DNA of 42,971 nt from Plakobranchus ocellatus (Eukaryota; Mollusca; Gastropoda; Plakobranchidae): contig BLXT01003784.1 in the NCBI GenBank assembly GCA_019648995.1, positions 99,062-142,032 on the forward strand, written 5' to 3'. Below the pieces are notes generated by a model. That model was not told the origin of the DNA and made no database searches. It worked only from the letters and a program-made list of their open reading frames with translations. The translations under genes and the position numbers were made by a program. This document shows positions 1 through 10,300 of the stretch, piece by piece. Position 1 is the first letter of the stretch, and the number at the start of each line of letters is the position of its first letter.

Positions 1-918
1 CGGCTTGCCAGGCTATTCAAAATTCCACTGCGAAAAGAAAAAAAAAAAAAAAAAGAAACTAAGATTGTTTTCTTTCCTCGATAGTGAAGTAATAAAAATT
101 GAAAAATCGGAAACAAAACAATCAAAATAGAGTTCTCTGCTGTTCCTGCGTATGACTCTTAAAATAGCTAATTCTGCTCATAAGCACAAAAACTAATCTG
201 CTACCCTGCAGTTTTATCGTTCTTTTTTGTATGATGAGAGTTGTGAGAACTTGGTTGGAAATTGGGATCATCATATTCGTAGACTCGCCATCAACAAATA
301 GAAAATACAATGTAAAGTAATGATAAAATAACACATTTATCTATCTATCTATCTATCTTTTTATATATATATATATATATATGGCTGTTAGCTTCTGTGC
401 CTACTTGATTAACACTGTCTCTTAGCATTTTTGGAACACAAACTCAAATGTTTTCAGTGTAAAAGCAAAGGTGGCGTAGAATTTGTGTTCTTGATGAACG
501 AGAGCTCAAATGTTATATTGATAGCCTTTTAAAAATGACATAGAAAGATTATTGGTGTAAAAATAATTCACGTCTCTGGCACTTCCATTTTCAAGAAAAA
601 CATATACATCAATAAGATCCGCTGACCGTAGATGAAATGTGAAATACATAGCTATATTTGTTAGTTGTTTTTTTTTTTCCACTGCATTTACTCTAGCTTT
701 ATGCTCTATTTGAATCCCAAGGAACAAAAGTAAGTGTGACAGACTGTCAGGATTAAATTATTCAAGGCTATTCAGGTAAGCAAAGTTGTTATTGCCTTGT
801 TTAACCTGGCAAGACTTTATTTCAGTGTAATTATATGCCTGCATTTTATTTCATTGAAGTTTATGTTTACACAGCCAGTCTATGTTATTTTAAGAACATG
901 ATTTCCTCTCTCCTTCAG
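1..918. other. Intron 5' of the first visible USP exon
   Basis: Non-coding, AT-rich sequence with no exon I can support. It ends in a pyrimidine-rich acceptor (ctctctccttcag) directly before 919. It contains an (ATCT)n tract at 339-358 followed by a (TA)n tract. It is presumed to be an intron because the exon at 919 starts in mid-domain. Confidence 0.7.
339..382. repeat. Compound microsatellite (ATCT)5 then (TA)n
   Basis: Five perfect ATCT units at 339-358 are followed, after a few T's, by about ten TA units at 362-382. This is simple-sequence repeat, likely polymorphic. Confidence 0.95.
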
Positions 919-1326
919 TCACCAGCAGCAACAAAATCAGATGAAGAGGCTGCAAGTGAGGCAGCCAGCGTGAATGGGGAGAGCTTTGTGGTTCGCTTGT
1001 TTCAAGCTCTGCATGCGTCCACCTTGACCTGCCCAACTTGTGGCCGGCGAAGCAGCACATTTGACCCATATCTGTGTGTCTCCCTCCCTCTTCCCCAACG
1101 CTGTCCAAGACAAATTACAGTTGTTGTGGTGCCATTTGAGAACTCTGCTAACAACAATGGCCCTAACACCAGTTACAATGCAGGAGGAAAAAAATTTCCT
1201 GGGACGCTTCGACATGGTGGAGGCAGTTTGAGGGTAGCATTGACATTGAACCAGTATGATACTGTTGGTGAGCTCAAATCCAAGTTGTGCTCAGAGGTCG
1301 CAGGATTTGACCTGAAGGCTAAACAG
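919..1326 (+). CDS. USP31/43-like: USP exon a: finger region with first zinc-ribbon Cys pair
   Basis: 136 codons, phase 0 at both ends. Acceptor is ctccttcag|TCACC and donor is AAACAG|GTAGTT. It encodes an acidic linker, then FVVRLFQALHAST and CPTCGRRSSTFDPYLCVSLPLP-type sequence, which is diagnostic of the USP fingers and of the start of the USP31/43 insert. A Gly/Asn-rich loop follows, and the exon ends with a beta-grasp-like segment (YDTVGELKSKLC). The open frame runs upstream of 919, but that part is intron-like. Confidence 0.85.
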
Positions 1327-4300
1327 GTAGTTGCTCACTAAAATTCTTAAAGTAAAAAATGAAGGTATGGTAGAGCTATCAAAGATTGTGATATTTAGAG
1401 AGCAAGATTGCTTGTCTGGTGCTAGTAAATGCATTTGCATCAGAGCAAATAGAGAGAGGGAGTGGTTGGGAGATATTGGTGTCACTATTTTTTTACAAGT
1501 TAATCAAGGCAAAGAAGAAAATGAAGAAAAAAATTTCTGTTCTTTTCTTGTCCACTTTGCAACTGGTATTAAAAAAAATTGTAGCACTTAATTTTAACGT
1601 TGATGAATTTAGTTTCAAACAAATGTTGTATTTATTTTTCTTGTCTATAACTTGCTTTAATAATTTGAATATATATAAGAGTTTAAAGTCCATCAACACT
1701 TCAATATAAAAAGACAGTAGTTTTGTCCCCTGTATGAGGGCAATAATGCAACTCTGTATCATTAATCAATCTAAAATCTAGTTTTATTTGCTACTGAAGC
1801 TCAGAACTGCTTAATCTTGGGCCCAGGTCTATGAAAATAAATAAGCCCTCCCTCAAAAAGTATTTGTCCTTTTTCTTTTCTTTTGCATTGACAATTTATG
1901 CATGGAATATCATATTTATAAAATACATTTTCATTATTTGCCCATCACATTAGCTTTACATCATGCTTAATGCTATCTTTCATACATTTGCACTCCAGTT
2001 AATCTTGATTCAGCTAAGAGAGGACGGTTTTGGTTCCACCTATAGTAATGAGCAGCCTGTATCAGACATTGGAGAAGGAGAATCCTTGTATGCACTTGAG
2101 GCTGCTTTCTGCTCGGACAGTGCTGAGGATAGTAATGCAGTTAGTGACGGGCACAGTAACAACATCAGGGGAAGGGATGGCCATGAGGAGTTTGATACTC
2201 CTATGGCGCAAGTCATGGTTGTTCATGTTGAAATCTCATCTGGCTCAAATAGGAGGTGAATGCTCATTTAGCTTTCATTTTCTCTTCACGCATTTTATTT
2301 TTCATTATTTACCGATTGAGGAGAAAGGGTTTGCACATTGTTGTATTAATCAGACATAAGAGATTAGAGATCATAATGGGAATGGCCAGTATTGTAATTG
2401 AGTTTTGATCCATAGCTAGTAGACTCTGGCAAAATTTATATCTTAATCTGGTGAATTTTTCGTTTGCTCTATAAAATACATTGTTTGAATTTCTTCTTTA
2501 GATTTAAAAAGAATGTTTAGAAATTGAGGTTTAGTGGGGGAAAAAAGCGAATCATGAGCATATCAAAAAACAAAAACACCTCTTTCAAAATGTATTGTTT
2601 CTTTCAGCATTCTTATGCAACAAATGCGATAAAAATTTTACTTTTAAAAGCTTTGCAGAAGTATAGAAACAATTCAGGCACTGCACTTTTGGGAACAAGT
2701 ATGTATATACAAGGATCTTTAAGAGGCATTGGTAGTTTCTGAAAGATTTTTGATCATGCATATCTTTTTATTAGTTACAGGTTTGGTAGTCCGTCCATGG
2801 TGAAAGTGAGACGAGACATCACTTGGAGAGGATTGCAGAAAGAAATACTGTACAAAATCGGGGATGCTGTTTATGAGGGAGCACTGTCACAAGTAATGCG
2901 TTATGTCCTTGCAAATTCCTTATCTTTAGAGGGCAGTCTCTGACATTGTTTGTCTATGTCTGGAGACCAGTTTGAATGTGTTGGATGTCCCATTTTAACT
3001 ATTTTTAACCTTTGAAACAGACCTGTCAGGGTTATATTGATTTTAGATGAAGATCTTGATTTTAATTTCAAAGAAAAATATTTGAATTCTGCGGTTGCAA
3101 AATTTTTATATGCAACATTCGACTTATTAGGACTGGGCCCTCAAGCATATTTATATTTTGAATCTCATCTTTTCACCTCACTCCTTTATAAAAAAAAGTG
3201 TAGGTTATTAAATATACTCATGCTTTTTGCATTGTGTTGCTGTTGCTGACGTTTTCATATTGTTTGATACTATATTATGAGTGTAAGAGCATTATGAGCC
3301 AAAACCATCTGGGGGAATGATAAACACCTTCCAGTGTAAAAAAAAAACCCACAAAAACAAACAAACAAGGTAACTCATGGTAACATTTAAAGGATAAGGA
3401 AAGGTAGGTTATTGTACAAAGGTCTATTTGTATATGACGCTGTTATAGAAGATTGCGACTAGTTTGTCCACAAGTCTCAAAGCTTCCATATTTCTTTCCT
3501 TTTCAGTTGAAGTTTGTTTTAAATGTTTCAGTTTTTAATATTCTTCTTGCAAAACTAATGATTTTAGAGTTATAAAAAATATGGCTTTAACCGTGGTAGC
3601 ATGGTTAGTCAAAAGTTAGGGTAGTTGTGAACGGTTGTGTCCACCTTCACATAAAACAGTAGAAAAGGGTATGCAGAAGTGAGAAAAATTATACGGGCTA
3701 CAATTGCAACATTTTTGTCATAAGGTCACATATATAACTCTATTTATTTCTTTTAATTTTATTTCCTGAAAAAAATAGAACAAAAGTCTAAAAACACTAT
3801 GCTGGAGAACAACTAATACAAATTTAAGGATCATAAGATCAAAGAAGATCAACAGTCATGTACTTAAATTTCTATTTAACAAAAAAAATTCTATGAACAT
3901 AAAAACATTTCAACTTTATGGCTTCATCAGTTGCTTCACATTCGAAGATATAACAACAGTTATGTTTGGTGCAGGGAAATAGAAGTTATATCAAGTCAGC
4001 GGATAAAGAAAAGGGAGTTTGGAGGGTAGGGGCAGAGAAGATTGATCAAAGGAGTTCTGGAGAGAAAGTGTTGAGGATATATTTTGAAGGATAGAGCTTA
4101 ATACAATGAAGTAAATGCTTTGTGGTAAACATGTGAGTCAAAAACAATTGCAAAAAAGTTGGTGGGTTGAGCAAAGATAAAAATGGAGGAAGTGGTTCAA
4201 GCAAGAAGAATGATTTGGGGAGTTCTGTTGGAATAATGTAGAGGACTTCATTACAAAGGATAGAGGCAAATACCATGACATAAATGTTTGATGATGTAAT

Positions 4301-7300
4301 GTTTGTATGTATAGTTGTGAAAAAGAATAGTAGGGAAGGAGGAATGGTAGACAGGAATATTTGTAAAGTGACTTTAATGTACGAAAGGGAAAAGAGGTAG
4401 CAGGAATGTATATACATCATTGTTGTTATGTCTTCTATAGTCTAAAATAATTGATGAAGCCAATAAAAGTGAAATATTTTTTAAGTGTGTACAATTTTTT
4501 TTGTGTTGTTTTCGTTTTTTTGCATTTGTTGTTTTTTTTTTTTATGTTTGTTTCATTTTTTCCCACAGAAATTTAGGTTTATGACTGTTCTTTATATTAA
4601 GTTTTATTTCATGACACACTGGCTTTCCTCTATCCTCACAATATCAGACTTTTACATCTTCATTGTACTGTATAGATTCACAAAACCAGTGTGCATTGGT
4701 AATCAATCAGGCACAGTATACTTTATTTTCTATAAAAACTCTTATGATAGATGAAATAATTTGTACTCCTCAAGACTCAGAAACTCAGTGCTGTTTTCAA
4801 GCTTCGGGTCTATGATGGAAGCTCCTGCAGAAACTCTTTGTCATCAGATATTGAGATGCCCCTATACACACAAGATGTAGAAAGGTAGGCTTCCTCTGTA
4901 TGAATTTTCTTTACTGAATTATGTAAATTCCCCATATTAATTTTATTGCTTTGAACTGATAAAAGTGTGAGTCAGTGTAAAAGCTGTCGTTCAAGAAATG
5001 GTGGATTCATTATGATGGTTCAATTTGGGAGCAACATATTTTTACAGGTTGTTCAGTAATATTTTAAGATAGCTGATACCTGAAGGTTTGCTCTTAGACA
5101 AATTGTAATCGCAAGATGTGTCTAAACTTCTTACATAAGAGAAAAAGGTTGCAAAAATGAATCATTGTCTAATGTTGAACAAAATTGATAAAAAAAAAAA
5201 AAGTGTCTTAAGACCAATCCAAACAAATCAAATGTGAGATTTCACATCTTTGAAAAAGCATGAGACTTTTTCTTGTAAGCTTTGCTGCGGTAGAAAACAA
5301 AACAACCCTCTAACAAGGTAGTTCATTCTGTAATGTTGAGCAAAATTGCTTATAGAAGACTTTGGTCCTTTGCATATCAGAATTGTTGCAGAGAGGGACA
5401 TCAAGGTGAAATGTTCCTTCATTTGGACTGTGCTCAAGAATTTTTTTTTAATGATAGAGCTATATTGATTCTGAGCTAGGATCAGGAATTTCCAACTGTT
5501 TGAAAATAATGATTAAAAGGAAAAAAAAAATTTTTTTTTAATGTGTTATGCGCATCACGATTTGTCTAAAGACAAATGATTGTTGTCCAGATGATATCGA
5601 ATACACTTTTCTGATAGCGAAATGCTGCATATTAAGTCCCAATTCTTTCATTCTATTTTTTTACTAAATGTTATTCTTATATCAACATGCTTTCTTTACT
5701 ATTTCTTTTATATCTCGCTTTTATGTTCTTCTCCACTACTCCTGTATGTAGTCACAGGTCAAGTTTTTATGAAATTCTCTCTTGTAGATTTTCCTCACAA
5801 TTATTCTATCCAGCAAACAGCAGAAGACAAAAAAAAAAATTCAGAGGCTAAACCTACTTATATTACAAAGTACATGATACTGTGGAAACTTAGTACACAT
5901 AATAGGGGAGATGTCATATTTTCTTAATATTTACTGTTACATTGTGTCAATAGTCCCTGTCATGTTGATATCTATAGTTTACTTTATACACATGGCTTTT
6001 CTATGGCCACCAGTTAGTTGTACTTTTACAGCAACATAGATGAAAAATGTTAAAAATGTTTAGAAAAAGTTACAGGAACAGGGAAAGCTGGTCAAAACAA
6101 AATCTTTGTTTTAAATGTGAGAATCTTTAAATTATGGAATTGAAATTTTAGGCTTTCATTTAGATTATAAATGAGTCTTTGCTAGGGTGTGATTACAAAA
6201 TGTTGGTAACTTTTGAAATAATGAATGATTGACTTCTTATTCACTTCAGCTGAATATTTTACAAACCATTTTAGTTTTGGACATCTGCCTTGGTCTTTGA
6301 TATTATGACCGTTAAAATGCATTTTTGGTTATTTATTAGATTTTTGTTCTTGTGAATATATACATTTTATGTGTCCATTTTTTCAAATGCTCAAAAGTGG
6401 TAGGTTGTACTTAAAAAAAACGTTTTTGCTCATATTTTAAAACTATAATTTCTAAATTATCCAGTACATTGTTCATTTTCAGAGCATATGAAACATTAAA
6501 TGAAGACTTTGGTCCTATGCACATCAAACTTGTTGCAGAGTGGGACATCAAGACAAAAAAAGCGTATGTAATGTTTATTTATTTCAATATGTCCCTAACA
6601 TAGATCAGTTTTAGGTATTAATGAATTAAAAATTGTCTTGCCCTAATCCTGGCACTCCTTTCCCAGTTTCTTTTTTTTTTCAATGGGGAGTGAGTGAGTG
6701 AGTGCATACGTGCACGAGATGATTTTGTTTGCTTGTTGCAGATCTTTTTCCCAAAGTGGAAAGAAATTAGTGTCTAAATGAACCCATAGCATCATAGCCT
6801 CATCCTGCACTTCATTTGGTTACAGTGATTAGGGAACATCACTATTTGAATAGAAATTGCACCAGATCTACATTAATAGTTGTGGAAATTATTGCATTGT
6901 CATTCAGGTTCATTCTTTGGATAAAAGTGCTCAATGTAGGGCGAAATAAAACTGCCCTTTTCTGGGCAAAAATAATAAAAAAAAATCAAAAATTTCTCAT
7001 GCAGGCTTGACAGGTTTCAGCCCATTAAAATACTGAGGGAAAACCATTTCTTTATGCACTTGCTACCCCCACCCTTCCACCATAGATTGAGGCCAAGAGT
7101 TCTGGTTCATTGATCTTTAAAACAAAGTTATTATCCTCTCGCCTTTACTTATTTTTAGTTTAGTGTTTCATTTGTGACAGAAAACCAGTTCATATGTTAC
7201 CCTAAGCGGAGGAATTATTTTAAAAAACTACTAGATTAAGGGAAGTAATGGTTCCTATGGACCTTGTCTCCTCTTAGGCCAATGGTACAATCAAATGCAT

Positions 7301-10300
7301 GATCACGGTCTTTACCTTTAGAAGAAAATATTCTATATAAATAAGTACTTTAGCAGCAGAAAGACATAGAGATCATTTATTATGATTATGAAATTACTCT
7401 CGGCACTGTAAAAATGCAGATTTATTTGAGTTTTTTATTTCTATTTTTTTGTCTGAGGCTAATAAGCAATGCCTGACATGATCCACAGAATTGTATCAGA
7501 CAGTAGAGAGTACATAGAGGTACATCGATCTGTTCATGATGCACAAAGTGTTCACCCTGGACAGTCCAAAGTTTCGCTGGATGAATGCTTTAAACTGTAC
7601 ACTCAGGAAGAAAAAGTAAGGCCAGTTTGTAAAGATTTTTTGGTTGTTTGTGGCTTTTTTTTTCGCAAAGGAAATTTAAAATCAAATTCCTCTAGGTAAA
7701 ATATTAATGGATGTTCAAGTTTGCTTTTTGTGCAAAAATGATGTAGATGTTCTTGTCAATAGAATTAACTCTTCATGCTCACACCAACGGAGCCACCGTT
7801 GATTGAATAGGTTATGAATGGTCGGACCAACGGTGCCAGCGTTGCTTCCGCAACACACAGTTGGTCGCACCGACGGTCATAGCGTTGCTTGGTTTTGTAG
7901 CATATAATCGCATCCAAACCACTTTTATAAAAGCGAAACTTTAATTGTACGAAAAGTTTAATCTTCCTACTTCCTTTTCCTACCATTCTTCTTATACTTT
8001 GGTGTTTTTTGAGTCTAAGCGCGGGCTGAAAGCACTCTAGTCTTTTTTTTCTATCTATGATTGAGAGAACTTTATCGTGTGATGTGAAATCTTGTAGATC
8101 CAGTAGATTATTATCCTAATTTCAGTGTTTTAGCTACTGATATCAATTTGTTTTCATTCAAATAGATTAGTTTTGCTATGAAATCGTTGCTATCATTAGA
8201 TCTAGTCTATATCTAGACATATTTAGATCTAAAATCTAGGTCAAGATGTATAAAAAGTGATATAATTTCAATGTTATGTAGCTAAATTCACAAAAATTGT
8301 ACAATAACAAAAATCACACACCTATAAAGCACATTTATTCTTCTTTCCAATGATACCAATTTCAGCTCTGTATCTTACTTATGTCAAAAGTTATCAAAGT
8401 TTAGGTAACGCATAGCTAAATAAGGATACAGTCTCATTTGAGCCTGTGACCGATGGTGGAAATGTTGTGTGGCCAAAGGGGGAAAAGGGCTGCGAGCATA
8501 TAGAGTTAATTTATTTGGAATTTAATTATAAAGTTAGTTTAGTTGTGACCAGCATGGTTTTGCTCGCAAATATGATTGTATAGGATCCTCATTTTTTCCC
8601 CCTTTCTGGTGCTTTCACAAATGAAATTCTTACAGACACTGATCTGAAGTAGTTCTGCTGATGCTATAATTTATCTGATGGCTAAGATACTGTGCATCCA
8701 CCTAAATAGAAATTGTTAATATCAAATTCTTGTATATGTTGAGTTAAATTTTTTTCTTTTTTGTTGCTTGTGAATAATTTTGTATAAATCAAAGCTCTGT
8801 GGATCTCACTTGATTCAAAATCTTATCAACAAAAAAAAACCATACATTCTGTTATTGCTCTTGTGCGTATCATTTTTTCTTTCATTCTGTTTTTTTTCTT
8901 CTTTTGCTTTTTTTTTCTATATGCAGTGTATTGTATTATTTCAAATTTCGTATAATTTGAGATGAACAGAATTATTTTTCCTTCATTGTTCAAATTAAGT
9001 TGACTAACTGCATTTTAGCATAGATGATAAACAGAGGATAATACTTAAAGTAAATTATTAAGGGCTTTATCTTTTGATGTGTAAAAATATTGTCGAAAAA
9101 ACCATCAGAACTTTATTTCTCTGCAGCTTATAGGGGAAGATGCATGGATGTGCCCACATTGCAAGCAACAGCAGCAGGGCACAATTAAGACGCTGGGACT
9201 CTGGTCTCTACCGGATGTACTGGTGCTGCATCTTAAGCGCTTTAAACAGGTAGCAAAAACAATTTTGCTTATCTGATTGATTTTAAATTATGAGTATATT
9301 TCTATAAGTTTTTTTTTCTCATCTAAAATTATGTATGTAGTACTGTCACAAGGTAAGACCTTTTTTTAAGAGGGACAAGTGCCAGAAATAGTTGTAGTTA
9401 CAGCAGTTGGGATTATTACATTTTACACTTGCATTTTCTCACAAGTTTAATGTAGTCTGGCAGAATTTGATATTGTAATTACCTATTGGTACTTGCTCTT
9501 TAGGATGTATTAAAACAAATTTTTAATGGCATATTTTTCTTTGAAATATCTCATTTTTTGGTGGTACTTCTTAAATAGCTCTAAGGAAAATCTTTAGAGG
9601 GCTGATGATGCTTTGATGCCCTAAAATCTACAGGAGCCCCCCCATGGAGATTTTTACTAGCGCACTTTGACTGGCCTGTGTGGCTTGATGTGGGTCAGAA
9701 GCCATCACTAATTTGTGATTTTGAATGGATGAAAAAGCAAACTGATATTGTTTTGGCTGAATACAGCATTTAAAATAGGTGTAAGGGAGAAGACAATAGC
9801 ATATATGATACAAACTTACATCTATTTTTCACTTCTTAGGCTCTGCCAAGAAATGACTTTTTGTTTGTCTTTGTTGTCAAATTACTTCTAAGTAACTTTA
9901 TCATTTGTATTATGTTTAAATTTATATATGATGCACTTGTTACAATGCATTATCTCTGTTGCTTTACTTGTACATTTTTTTTTTTAATCCCATTGCATTA
10001 TCTTCTTGCAAAGTTTTGTTTATAATTTTTTTTCCATGAATCCATTGCTTTAAATTACGAACACTTTAAAATGTTTTATATATACTTTTGCCTGTTTTTT
10101 TATACCAGACTGGCTTAAGACGCAGCAAGCTTGACACATTAGTGGATTTTCCAGTGGAAGGCCTTGACATGTCTCCATATCTTGCTAGACATAAGAGTAG
10201 CAATAACTTCTCTCCTAAGGAGAGCAATGGGCTGTCATCCTTACCCTTTGTTCATCAAGATGACCTCACCTATGATCTTTTGGGTGTCAGTAACCATTAT

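Noticed and set aside
835..918. Upstream extension of the open frame before USP exon a
   Set aside because: Preceded by a good pyrimidine tract and AG at 917-918. The extra residues do not resemble USP sequence, and the Met at 835 would begin in the middle of the domain.
4046..4420. 124-codon minus-strand open frame
   Set aside because: It lies wholly in the purine/pyrimidine core of the foldback-like element. The Ser/Leu/Phe-rich product is a composition artefact.
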